Below, piece after piece: positions 1 to 8,223 of a stretch of DNA of 18,460 nucleotides. A program made the position numbers and the translations under genes. The stretch spans positions 1 through 18,460 of the forward strand of contig JAJZRD010000047.1 in assembly GCA_021845945.1 (NCBI GenBank). Direction: 5' to 3'. Below the pieces are notes generated by a model. The model was not told where the DNA came from and did no database searches. It saw nothing but the letters and a program-made list of their open reading frames with translations. The DNA is from Chloroflexota bacterium. Its GTDB lineage: Bacteria; Chloroflexota; UBA6077. Each line of letters begins with the position of its first letter. Position 1 is the first letter of the stretch.

Positions 1-3000
1 AGACCAGGCACTCCAAACGCCTGGTACTGGTAGATTTGGTTGGCATCTACCGCGGCGAAGGCCGACTCGGAGGTGCCCCAGGGGACGCCCTGCTGGAGCC
101 CGTAGTCGATCTGAAGCCCTACCGCCTCCCTTCCGGCCTCATCGAGGAGCGTGTGCCGGTAGCTGCGTGCAAGTAGCATCGGCATCAGGTACTCGAACAT
201 GGTCCCGCTCCAGGAGAACATCACCCGATGGCCCTGAGCTTTCCCAAAGGGTCGCCCCAGGGCGAACCAGTGCTCGGCGGGCACGTCACCCCGGGCGATG
301 GCCACCAGGCTCGCTATCCGAGCCTCGCTGGCCAGAAGGTCGTAGTAGGAAGAGTCGAAGCGGCAGTCGCTGACGTTGTACCCGATGGTGAACAGCCGGC
401 GCTTCGGGTCGTAAAGAAAGCACATGTTCATGCCGTCGGCGAGGCCCTCCACCCGGGTGATGAGCCGACCGAGTCGAGCGACGAACTCGGTCGCCGGCGA
501 TTGAGCGGCCGTCCCCGAGGGATAGTAGCGGTCGGCGACGTCGAGCCAGGCCGTCACCTGCCGCTCGACCTGGCTCGCCCAGTAGGCGGCTGCCCCCTCC
601 TCGGCTGCGGCGGGCTGGCCGGGGCCGGCGCCCGAGCGGGCCCCCAGGGCCTGGGCAAGCTCGCGGGCTGGACTCACAGCCGCCCGGAGGCGCCCGACGA
701 TCTCCGCGGGCTGATCCGGGGGGTTGGCGAACAGGCTGGACAGCTCTCTGATGAGGTTGCCGATGCGGAGGGTGTCGACGCTCCTGGGAAGACTGGTCGC
801 TGACCTCCCGTGGGCGAGGACGGGTGCGAGGGTGTCCGCCAGGCCACGCAGCGCTGCCGGTCCAACCATCGGGCGCGAGAGCATCTCCCGGTAGCCCTGG
901 GCGAGGGTCCAGAGACTCGCCATCAGGTTGCCGCTGTCGACGGTCGAGACGTAGCGGGGCGGTAGAGGCTGCAGGGTCCGCGTGTGGTACCAGTTCAGGA
1001 AGTGACCCTCGAAGCGCTCGAGCCGCTCGAGGGTGTCCAGAGTCGCCTGCCCGCGCTCGGCGACCTGGTCGGGCGTGAGATATCCAAAGTCGTGGGCCGC
1101 CAGGGTAGCGAGGAGCCAGAGGCCCACGTTCGTCGGGGAAGTCCGTTCGGCAAGCTCGACTCGCGGCGCCTCCTGGTAGTTGTCGGGAGGCAACCAGTTG
1201 GTTTCGGGCCCCACGAAGTCATCGAAGTAGCGCCAGGTCTCCCGTGCGGTCCGGCGAAGCATCTGGCGATCCGAGTCGGCCAAGCCCCGCTCGGGTCGGG
1301 GCTTCCGGGCTGCGCCGAGCCAGGCGACGACGGCCGGTGAGACCAGCCACAGCAGCAGGTAGGGAGCCGCCGCCGGAAGCATGGCCGGCCTTGTCAGGAG
1401 AAGCGCCGTCCCTATCCCGAAGGAGACGAGGCTGACCACCCGAAGCTGGTGGGCTAAACGGCGATCTTCAAGCCGCGTGTCCCGCCTCGCCGCCTTATAG
1501 GTCCGCCACTCGAGGAGGTGCCGGCGCGAGACGAGGGTTCGGAGAAGGGTGCGCACGATGGCATCGAGCGCGACGGCGGCCTCGTGGGGCAGAAGTGCTA
1601 TGGCTATGAGGGCACGCAGCCAGACGATGCCCTGCTCGCGCCAGGCTTGCCTGGACGCAAGGACGGGGCGTGGCTGGGACGGCGCCCACACGATCAGGCG
1701 CAGCGCCGGGGGCAGCAGCAGGCCGAGACCGACGAGGATGCTGGCCAGCACCGCCAGGGACGGAAAGAGCAGCCAGCTGGTGAGGAGCAGCCCAACGCTG
1801 GCGGCCGGGACCAGGCTGCGCCGCAGATTGTCGAGGAGCTTCCAGCGGTTGAGCGCTCCCAGTGGATTCGGTTCTCGTTGACCACTCGCATCAGGCACAG
1901 AGGCGCCGCACCAGGCGGCGATTTGCCAGTCGCCGCGGACCCAGCGATGCTGGCGCTGGGTTTCGGCGAGGTAGCCGCTGGGGAAGGCATCGAAGAGCTC
2001 GATGTCCGTGGCCATCCCGACCCGAACGTAAGCACCCTCGATGAGGTCGTGGCTGAGCAGGGTCGCCTGTGGAAAGCGGCCGCCGAGCACTTGGTGGAAG
2101 GTCGCAACGTCGTAGATGCCCTTGCCGTAGTAGCTGCCCTCGTGCGCGAGGTCCTGGTAGAGGTCGGAGGTGACCTGAGAGTAAGGATCGACTCCGATCG
2201 AGTCGGCGAAGATCCGGGCGTAGCGGGTCGCGGTCGCGCTGGGCAGGCTCGGGCTCACCCGGGGCTGAACAATGGTGTATCCTCCGACCACTCGCCGCCC
2301 ATCGGAGGAAAGACGCGGCCGGTTCAGCGGATGCGCGAGCGCTCCGATCAGGCGCCGCGCGGTGCCGTGGGGCAATTGGGTATCGGCATCCAGGGTGATC
2401 ACCAGCCGAACGCCTTGAAACTCGGATGGGTCGCCCGCGATCGGCCGCAGCGCTTCCGAAGAAGGTGCGGCCTCGCCGGCCAGCCAGGCGTTGAGCTCCT
2501 CCAGCTTGCCGCGCTTGCGCTCCCAGCCCATCCAGCATCCCTCCGACTCGCTCCAACGGCGCGGCCGGAAGAAGAGGGCGAAGCGGTTCCCAGGGTAGCG
2601 GGCATTGAGCAGCCCGATGCCCCGGATGGCGGCCTCGACCAGGGCGGCGTCCTCCGCCATCTCTCGCTCGGGGGCATCCACACAATCGGCCAGAAGCGCG
2701 AACCGGAGGTTGTCGTCGCGATCCGCCAGGTAGCGAATCTCGAGCTGTTTGAGGTCCTCCTGGATCGACTTTGATGAGACGAGTAAAGTCGGCACCACGA
2801 CCAGGGTCCGCCACTCGTCGGGCACGCCGTCGTCGAAGGCGAGCTTGGGTAGGGGCCGGGGATGCATCGCCGTGGCCACGACGAAGTTGACGACCTGGAC
2901 TGCCAGCTCGCTGGCCGGCAGGAGCGCCAGGAGGCAGAGGGCGCCGAGGGAGGCGAACCATGCCCGGCCGGCGTCTGGCGGTACGACGAGGAGAAGCGGA

Positions 3001-4601
3001 AGCGCCAGGATGGCCGCCGTGCCGAGGGCGTTGCTGCCAAGATACCCGAGAGCCGGCCGGCGACGGGCGCCCAGGCGGAGTCGTTGGAGGATCGTTGGGC
3101 GGTAGCCGGCCCGGGCTTCCAGCAGCGGGCGCCCGGCGTCGATCAGGTAGAACCCCACGTGCCCCGGGCAGACTCCCCCGACTTCCCGGGACAGTTCGAC
3201 GGCGGTGCGGGCGATCTCCAGCTCGGTCGCGGGCGAGCGCCGGGCGATATCCTCCACCACGTGGCGGTAGCGGTCGCGCGTCCCGAAGTCCATCCGGCGA
3301 TAAACATCAGCCGGCTCGGCCCGCAAGGCCTCTTCGACCAGGCTGACCTGCTCGAAGAGGTCGCGCCAGTCCAACCGGGCCAGCAACCTCAGGCTGCCGA
3401 TCCCGTTGGTGATCGTAGCCTGGTCGGCAGCGTGGCGGCGTTCCTCTTGCTGGATTGCCTCGTGCACCGGTTGCCCCCACTTCAGCTCCAGCCAGGCGAG
3501 CACCGGACCGAGTGCGAGAGACTCGCCCTGGAGTTGGCTGATCAGGCGGTCGGCAAACACGGTGGAGGGGTCGGGATGCTCGCGGGTGAGCTCGGCAAGG
3601 GTGAAGAGGAGACGGTCCGGGGTCCGGCGGGCGGCGACGAGCAACCGATTGGCCCAGAAGTCGGCCCACTCGAACTCGTGTTGCTGCTCGTCGATCCGGG
3701 TGGCCAGGTAGCTCAGGCTCTCCAGTAGGGCAAGCCGGAGCAGAAGGGGTAGAGTCCAGAGCTCGCTCATGGTCAGGGGCGAGACTCGCTGGTAGGCGAG
3801 GAGGAAGTCGACGACGTCTTGCTCGACCAGATCGGCGTCCATGTGGGCGACCACCTCGGCGGCAAGGTTGTAGGCCCGGGGCTCCCCCTGGTGGGTACCC
3901 ACTTCCAGCGTCGGTAGGACGTCGTAGAGTTGATGGGAGAGGTTTCGGCGCACGTCCGCGACCTGTCGCTGGATCACATAGGCGTTGTCGAGGAGCCACT
4001 CGGCCGAGATGGAGATGCTTTGCTCGAGCTGGACGGCTTGGGCGAGGTCCTGGGTAATCGCATTGACGATCCACTCGCACTCGCGGAGGCGGTTCCAGAG
4101 GGGCTGAGGGCGCTGCGTCCGGAGCGCGCCGGCGTGCAGGGCAGCCATTTGGGCCGCGTGGAGCTTGAGCCGCTCGGACGAGAAGCGTTCCCGCCGCCGG
4201 AGCTCGGCGACGCGGCCGGGGACGTCGCGATGGGGGCGGATGATGAAGGTCGCCGGAAGGGCCTCTTCGGTCTCGCGGAGCAGGGCCAGGACCGTTCGGG
4301 CCTGGTGGACCTCCACCTGGACAATGACCAGCGTCTCTCCGGCGCCCACCCAGCGCCGGTAGCGATCGAGGACGGAGTTGTGTACGCCGAGGTCGAGCCA
4401 GCGACTGATGAGCCAGCCCACGAGCGCGCCGGCCGCGGTCAAGGTGGCGATGGCTGCCCACTCGGTGGCACCCTGGAGGGGGTGCGTCGGTGCGAGCAGG
4501 AGGAAGTAGCTGGCGATCGCCAGTGCGCTCAGCCCACCCAATATGGCGCCCTGTCGCGGGGAGACGTCATTGTCCTCGACGACGACTCGTCCGCCAGGCA
4601 A
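1..4601 (-). CDS. Cyclic beta-1,2-glucan synthase (NdvB/ChvB-like), C-terminus off the left edge
   Basis: This is the N-terminal half of a giant inner-membrane glucan synthase, which polymerises UDP-glucose into cyclic beta-1,2-glucan. About 1,530 codons are open in one minus-strand frame, against roughly 2,800 residues for full-length family members. Numbered from a TTG at 4601, the order is: two membrane segments (about residues 18-70); a soluble region; hydrophobic segments around residues 505-570; the GT84 glycosyltransferase core with DADT near residue 737, GKGIYD, LSHDLIEG and HRWVRGDWQ near 889; further membrane helices; and the start of the glycoamylase-like domain, ending in WGTSESAF and YQAFGVPG at the window edge. 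The GH94-type phosphorylase C-terminus would lie outside. The frame stays open to 4748 with no ATG or GTG, so the true start is unclear. Family assignment is strong; exact product linkage is inferred. Confidence 0.9.
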   Translation of the reverse strand, partial: MPGGRVVVEDNDVSPRQGAILGGLSALAIASYFLLLAPTHPLQGATEWAAIATLTAAGALVGWLISRWLDLGVHNSVLDRYRRWVGAGETLVIVQVEVHQARTVLALLRETEEALPATFIIRPHRDVPGRVAELRRRERFSSERLKLHAAQMAALHAGALRTQRPQPLWNRLRECEWIVNAITQDLAQAVQLEQSISISAEWLLDNAYVIQRQVADVRRNLSHQLYDVLPTLEVGTHQGEPRAYNLAAEVVAHMDADLVEQDVVDFLLAYQRVSPLTMSELWTLPLLLRLALLESLSYLATRIDEQQHEFEWADFWANRLLVAARRTPDRLLFTLAELTREHPDPSTVFADRLISQLQGESLALGPVLAWLELKWGQPVHEAIQQEERRHAADQATITNGIGSLRLLARLDWRDLFEQVSLVEEALRAEPADVYRRMDFGTRDRYRHVVEDIARRSPATELEIARTAVELSREVGGVCPGHVGFYLIDAGRPLLEARAGYRPTILQRLRLGARRRPALGYLGSNALGTAAILALPLLLVVPPDAGRAWFASLGALCLLALLPASELAVQVVNFVVATAMHPRPLPKLAFDDGVPDEWRTLVVVPTLLVSSKSIQEDLKQLEIRYLADRDDNLRFALLADCVDAPEREMAEDAALVEAAIRGIGLLNARYPGNRFALFFRPRRWSESEGCWMGWERKRGKLEELNAWLAGEAAPSSEALRPIAGDPSEFQGVRLVITLDADTQLPHGTARRLIGALAHPLNRPRLSSDGRRVVGGYTIVQPRVSPSLPSATATRYARIFADSIGVDPYSQVTSDLYQDLAHEGSYYGKGIYDVATFHQVLGGRFPQATLLSHDLIEGAYVRVGMATDIELFDAFPSGYLAETQRQHRWVRGDWQIAAWCGASVPDASGQREPNPLGALNRWKLLDNLRRSLVPAASVGLLLTSWLLFPSLAVLASILVGLGLLLPPALRLIVWAPSQPRPVLASRQAWREQGIVWLRALIAIALLPHEAAVALDAIVRTLLRTLVSRRHLLEWRTYKAARRDTRLEDRRLAHQLRVVSLVSFGIGTALLLTRPAMLPAAAPYLLLWLVSPAVVAWLGAARKPRPERGLADSDRQMLRRTARETWRYFDDFVGPETNWLPPDNYQEAPRVELAERTSPTNVGLWLLATLAAHDFGYLTPDQVAERGQATLDTLERLERFEGHFLNWYHTRTLQPLPPRYVSTVDSGNLMASLWTLAQGYREMLSRPMVGPAALRGLADTLAPVLAHGRSATSLPRSVDTLRIGNLIRELSSLFANPPDQPAEIVGRLRAAVSPARELAQALGARSGAGPGQPAAAEEGAAAYWASQVERQVTAWLDVADRYYPSGTAAQSPATEFVARLGRLITRVEGLADGMNMCFLYDPKRRLFTIGYNVSDCRFDSSYYDLLASEARIASLVAIARGDVPAEHWFALGRPFGKAQGHRVMFSWSGTMFEYLMPMLLARSYRHTLLDEAGREAVGLQIDYGLQQGVPWGTSESAFAAVDANQIYQYQAFGVPG

Positions 4602-4835
4602 GCTGTGGAGCGCGGCCGCACGCCGAAAGCCGCCGCGCCGGATGCTCCGGAGCGCTACCCGCCCGGCCTCGACATCGGGATAAGAACCCAGAACGAGGGC
4701 CGGGTCAACCTCTGCGCCAACTCTTAGGACGTCGACGGTGCGTTCCTCTCAGGACGGGTCGTAGCCTGGAAGGTGGCGCCATCGGGGAGTAACGTCACGT
4801 TTCAGTCCAACGTCTCGTCATCATAGCCAGGCTGC

Positions 4836-4841
4836 ATTGTA
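4836..4841 (-). promoter_or_regulatory. Candidate -10 box (TACAAT) for the glucan synthase gene
   Basis: The minus strand reads TACAAT here, about 90 bases upstream of the open glucan-synthase frame. No convincing -35 hexamer sits 16-18 bases upstream. The divergent regulator gene also has a TACAAT without a clear -35. This is a pattern match only. Confidence 0.3.
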
Positions 4842-4974
4842 TCAGGTATCGGCTCTCCCCATCGTCCCGTCACCGTAACCACACACGGTCCGCAGCCGCG
4901 CGCGGGCAGGTGTGTGGGCATGCTGCAGCCAGCGATCGCCGGCAGCAACCGTCTCGCCCTGGCCTGGCTGGGTG

Positions 4975-4980
4975 TACAAT
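4975..4980 (+). promoter_or_regulatory. Candidate -10 box for a leaderless regulator mRNA
   Basis: TACAAT ends seven bases before the ATG at 4987, so transcription would begin at or next to that ATG and give a leaderless mRNA. The AAGGA between the box and the ATG (4981-4985) is too close to the start codon to be a normal ribosome-binding site, which agrees with this reading. No good -35 hexamer is visible. Confidence 0.35.
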
Positions 4981-4986
4981 AAGGAC

Positions 4987-7743
4987 ATGAACGAGCTTGG
5001 CGCCTCCGCCGCGAATGCGTTGGGTCAGACCCCGCTGCTGGCCATGAAGCTACGCCAGCCGAGGGTGCGGGCGAGCATCGTGGCTCGAGCGCGCCTGACC
5101 GAGCGGCTAAAGGCCGGGCTCAACCGGGCGCTGACCCTCGTCTCCGCCCCGGTTGGGTTCGGCAAGACCACCCTGCTGGGGGAGTGGCTTGTCGCGGCAG
5201 CGCAGGCTGTCCCCACTGCCTGGCTTTCGCTGGACGAGGAAGACAACGACCTGGTGCGGTTCCTCACCTACGTCATCGCGGCCCTCAGCGGTGTGCAGGA
5301 GAGCGTGGGGTCGGCTGCCCTGAGCATGCTCCGGTCCCCTCAGCCCCCGCCGACTAGGGCGGTCCTCACCTCGCTCCTGAACGACCTGGGCAGCCTGCCC
5401 GGCGACCTGATCCTCGTCCTGGACGACTACCACGCCATCGATGCGCCGGCGGTCCACGACGCCGTCGCCTTCCTCCTCGGGAACCTGCCCCCGCAGATGC
5501 ACCTGGTCATCGCCACGCGCTCCGACCCGCCGTTGCCCCTCAGCCGTCTGCGAGCGCGCGATCAACTGGTCGAGATCCGTGGCCCCGAGCTCCTCTTCAC
5601 TATGGAGGAAGCCGAGGCGTTCCTGAACCGAGTAATGGGTCTGGACATCAGCGCCGGGGACGTGGCGGCCCTCCAGTCCAGCACCGAGGGCTGGATCGTC
5701 GGGCTGCAGTTGATCGCCGTCTCCCTCCAGGGCCGCCGAGACGTGGCGAGCCTGGTGGCCACGGTTACCGGGGCCCATCGCTACATCGTGGACTACCTGG
5801 TCGAGGAGGTCTTGAGCCGCCAGCCCGAGGACGCCCGACTCTTCCTCCTTCGGACCTCGATCCTGAGCGAGCTTGTCGGTCCGCTCTGCGACGCTGTAAC
5901 CGGGCGCACCGACAGCGCGGCGGTCCTGGTGCGGATGGAACGCGCCAACCTGTTCGTGACGCCACTCGATGACGAGCGGCGCTGGTATCGCTACCACCAC
6001 CTGTTCGCGGAGTGCCTGCGTGGTCGGCTGGAAACGGAGGAGCCTGGCAGCGCCACGGAGTTGCACCGCCGGGCCGGCCAGTGGTACGAGCGGCAGGGGC
6101 TGGTGGACGAGGCGATCGGCCACGCCCTGTTGGCCCAGGACTTCGAGGCGGCGGCCCGGCTGGTCGAGGAGCAGGCGCCCCGCCTGATCGGGCAGGGCGG
6201 GATCGTCGTCCTGCTGAACTGGGCCAACCGTTTGCCCAAGGCGCTGGTGCATGCCAGACCCCGCCTGTGCGTCCTGGTAGGCCAGGCTCTGGCCCTGGGC
6301 GGGCAATTGGAGGCATCGGAATCCTACCTCCATAGCGCTGAGGGCGCGCTTGCGGGCGTGCCGCAACCGGATGCCCAGCTTCTGCAGGGCCAGATCGCGG
6401 CCGTCCGCGCGAGCGTCGCCGCCCAGAGGGCCGATGCGCAGCGCACCATCGAGTACGCCAGGCAGGCCCTCTCGCGCCTGCCCCCCAGCGAGCCGTTCAT
6501 GCGGAGCCTCGCCGCGTTCAACCTCGGGGATGCCCACCTTTTGACCGGCGACGTGGCTCCGGCCAGCGCTGCCTTCGCCGACGCGGTCGATCTCAGCCTG
6601 GTCACGGGGAGCCTGCACATGGTCATGGTATCCTCGGCCTACCTGGTTCGTACCGAGATGCTGCGCGGGCGCCTCCGGGAGGCGGAGCGGGTCTGCCAGC
6701 GGGCGCTGAAGGTCGTCGCGGAGGTATCCGAGGCTCCCGCTCGGATGGTCCCGACGCTGGGGATGCTGTACGCCTACCTGGGCCATCTGAGACGCGAGCT
6801 GGACGATCTCGATGGCGCTGGGGGCTACCTGGGCCAAGCGCTGGAGTTGGGGGAGCAGAGCGGGTACGTGGAGGCCCTGGCTGCAACCTACTGGGCGCTG
6901 GCGCGGTTGCACCGGGCGCAGGCGGATGCACAGTCCGGGCTGGCCATGATCGAGAGGGCGATCGAGACGGTCCAGGAGCAAAACTTGACCGTGATGCGCC
7001 GACTTCTGCTGGCCGAACGGGCCGATCTCCTGGTGGCAATGGACCGACTGGAGGATGCGGAGAGCTGGGCGCGGGAGCTTCGGGTGGGGGAAGCGGCGGA
7101 CTTCGGCTTGCCAGGTGAGCGGGAGTGCCTGAGCCTGGTGCGGCTCCGCCTGGCGCGGGGCGAGGCGGCCGAGGCGGTCAGGCTTCTGGCGCGCCTCCTG
7201 GGCCCCGCCGAGGCAGCCGGACGCTTCGGGGTGGTGATCGAGATCCTGGCACTCCAGGCTCTGGCCCTGCACGAGAGCGGTGAACTCACACCGGCGCTAA
7301 GCTCCCTGGAGCGGGCGCTAGCCCTGGCCGAGCCGGAGGGCTACATTCGCACCTTCGCGGATCACGGCGAGCCGATGGGCACGCTGCTCCGCCGGGTGTC
7401 CGCGCGCGGGATCGCTCCCGAGTACGTCGCCCGACTGTTGGCGGCCATTCAGGGGTCGAGGGGCAGGGGCCAGGGATCAGGAGACGAGAGGGCAGCGCCC
7501 ACTCTCCCGACCCCCGATACCCGACACCCAACCCCCGGCGTCGAGTCGCTCACCCCCCGGGAGGTCGAGGTTCTCCGGCTTCTGGCGGGTGGTGCGCCTA
7601 ACCAGAGGATCGCCGACGAGCTCACGGTCAGCGTGGGCACGGTCAAGGCGCACATCAGCCATATCCTCGGCAAGATCGGGGCGGGCAACCGCACCGAGGC
7701 CGTGGCCCTGGCCAGGGGACTCAGGCTTCTCGAGCGAGAGTAG
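4987..7743 (+). CDS. MalT/LAL-type LuxR-family transcriptional regulator
   Basis: A large ATP-dependent signal-sensing activator of 918 residues, close to the roughly 900 usual for MalT-like proteins. A P-loop STAND ATPase comes first: Walker A APVGFGKT at residues 54-61, Walker B LILVLDD at 141-147, and the family signature ATRSDPPLPLSRLRAR. Next is GWIVGLQL, then a long helical TPR-like sensor (about 380-820), a low-complexity linker (about 822-851), and a C-terminal LuxR HTH (SLTPREVEVLRLLAGG ... GTVKAHISHILGKIG, about 853-918). The frame extends upstream to 4912, but the first 25 codons look non-coding and TACAAT abuts the ATG at 4987, so I chose 4987. It is divergent from the glucan synthase and upstream of the small-gene cluster, making either a plausible target. 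The inducer is unknown. Confidence 0.93.
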   Translation: MNELGASAANALGQTPLLAMKLRQPRVRASIVARARLTERLKAGLNRALTLVSAPVGFGKTTLLGEWLVAAAQAVPTAWLSLDEEDNDLVRFLTYVIAALSGVQESVGSAALSMLRSPQPPPTRAVLTSLLNDLGSLPGDLILVLDDYHAIDAPAVHDAVAFLLGNLPPQMHLVIATRSDPPLPLSRLRARDQLVEIRGPELLFTMEEAEAFLNRVMGLDISAGDVAALQSSTEGWIVGLQLIAVSLQGRRDVASLVATVTGAHRYIVDYLVEEVLSRQPEDARLFLLRTSILSELVGPLCDAVTGRTDSAAVLVRMERANLFVTPLDDERRWYRYHHLFAECLRGRLETEEPGSATELHRRAGQWYERQGLVDEAIGHALLAQDFEAAARLVEEQAPRLIGQGGIVVLLNWANRLPKALVHARPRLCVLVGQALALGGQLEASESYLHSAEGALAGVPQPDAQLLQGQIAAVRASVAAQRADAQRTIEYARQALSRLPPSEPFMRSLAAFNLGDAHLLTGDVAPASAAFADAVDLSLVTGSLHMVMVSSAYLVRTEMLRGRLREAERVCQRALKVVAEVSEAPARMVPTLGMLYAYLGHLRRELDDLDGAGGYLGQALELGEQSGYVEALAATYWALARLHRAQADAQSGLAMIERAIETVQEQNLTVMRRLLLAERADLLVAMDRLEDAESWARELRVGEAADFGLPGERECLSLVRLRLARGEAAEAVRLLARLLGPAEAAGRFGVVIEILALQALALHESGELTPALSSLERALALAEPEGYIRTFADHGEPMGTLLRRVSARGIAPEYVARLLAAIQGSRGRGQGSGDERAAPTLPTPDTRHPTPGVESLTPREVEVLRLLAGGAPNQRIADELTVSVGTVKAHISHILGKIGAGNRTEAVALARGLRLLERE
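7451..7540 (+). repeat. Mirror-image heptamer repeats inside the regulator gene
   Basis: The left arm has 7-base steps of AGGGGTC, GAGGGGC, AGGGGCC, AGGGATC, AGGAGAC. The right arm has CCGACCC, CCGATAC, CCGACAC, CCAACCC. The arms are roughly reverse complements, so the segment is both tandemly repetitive and an imperfect inverted repeat. It stays in frame and encodes the Gly/Arg-rich then TPDTRHPTP-type linker just before the HTH. It resembles the heptameric STRR repeats known from cyanobacteria and similar linkers in other bacteria. Confidence 0.7.
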
Positions 7744-7759
7744 AGCCCCAGATTAGACT

Positions 7760-7797
7760 TTCGACAGACGACACCCGTGCCCGTTTACGCATATGCT
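7760..7797 (+). promoter_or_regulatory. Upstream element copy 1 (TTCGAYAGACGAC ... TATGCT)
   Basis: Block A is TTCGACAGACGAC (7760-7772) and block B ends in TATGCT (7792-7797), a -10-like hexamer. The same two blocks recur at 8362-8399 with exactly the same 32-base offset, and each copy lies upstream of a small gene. Block A does not match a standard -35 box, so an alternative sigma factor or an activator site is possible. Confidence 0.55.
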
Positions 7798-7818
7798 GGG
7801 TCCGCAAGCGTAAACGGG
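7780..7818 (+). promoter_or_regulatory. Perfect 11-bp inverted repeat around the -10-like box
   Basis: CCCGTTTACGC (7780-7790) pairs perfectly with GCGTAAACGGG (7808-7818) across a 17-base loop that contains TATGCT. It could be a dyad operator. It also lies 36 bases after the regulator stop codon and is followed by TTT, so it could be that gene's terminator. Confidence 0.5.
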
Positions 7819-7842
7819 TTTCCTGTTGATGGGAGGTAGCCG

Positions 7843-8223
7843 GTGCTGCGTCAGCTACGACAACGGGCCAGCGAAGCCCTCTCAAATGCGCCTCAGATCG
7901 TGCTCTCGGCCTACGGCCCGGCGGAGATCCAGGCCGAGACCCTGCCCTGCGAGGCGGTGGACCTCGTCCTTTACGTGCTGGTGGCGAGGACCTCGGATCT
8001 GCTGTTCAACCTGGAGAGTAATGCGCTGGTGGTGGCCACCGCCAACACGTGGCAGGTGCGCGGCGTGGCACGCCTGCTGCGGCCAGGCGAGTACCCCGGC
8101 CGACTCGCCCTTGCCAGGACTCCCGAAGCGGCGTGGTGCCAGGTGGTCGAGATTCGGCCCACGCGGCTGCAGTTGCGCCCACCCCATGGCCAGGGCCAGG
8201 GCGAGACGATTGACCTCTGGTGA
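7843..8223 (+). CDS. Small protein, possible split-barrel (pyridoxamine 5'-phosphate oxidase-like) fold
   Basis: The product is 126 residues from a GTG start, with GGGAGGT placed six bases upstream. The pattern LPCEAVDLVLYVLVARTSD, then LLFNLESNALVVATANTWQV, then GVARLL recalls the central strands of flavin-binding split-barrel proteins of the pyridoxamine 5'-phosphate oxidase superfamily, in which a short loop with Asn-Pro-like turns precedes the core strands. No signal peptide or membrane segment is visible, so it is probably cytosolic. It is preceded by the shared upstream element, which links it to the GlsB-like gene at 8542. The coding call is firm; the fold is a tentative reading by eye, and no catalytic role can be claimed. 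Confidence 0.75.
   Translation: MLRQLRQRASEALSNAPQIVLSAYGPAEIQAETLPCEAVDLVLYVLVARTSDLLFNLESNALVVATANTWQVRGVARLLRPGEYPGRLALARTPEAAWCQVVEIRPTRLQLRPPHGQGQGETIDLW

Noticed and set aside
1518..2774. A 418-codon plus-strand frame within the glucan synthase region
   Set aside because: The minus-strand frame carries the DADT, HRWVRGDW and membrane signatures across the same DNA; the plus frame is compositionally a shadow.
4940..4956. A 16-base match (CGGCAGCAACCGTCTC) between the regulator upstream region and 15858-15873
   Set aside because: The second copy encodes the signal peptide start of the FxLYD-like protein; a single 16-base match in GC-rich DNA is compatible with chance and the contexts differ.
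5107..7272. A 721-codon minus-strand frame opposite the LAL regulator
   Set aside because: Shadow of the GC-rich regulator gene; Gln/Arg/His-rich composition without motifs, while the plus strand has a full set of domain signatures.
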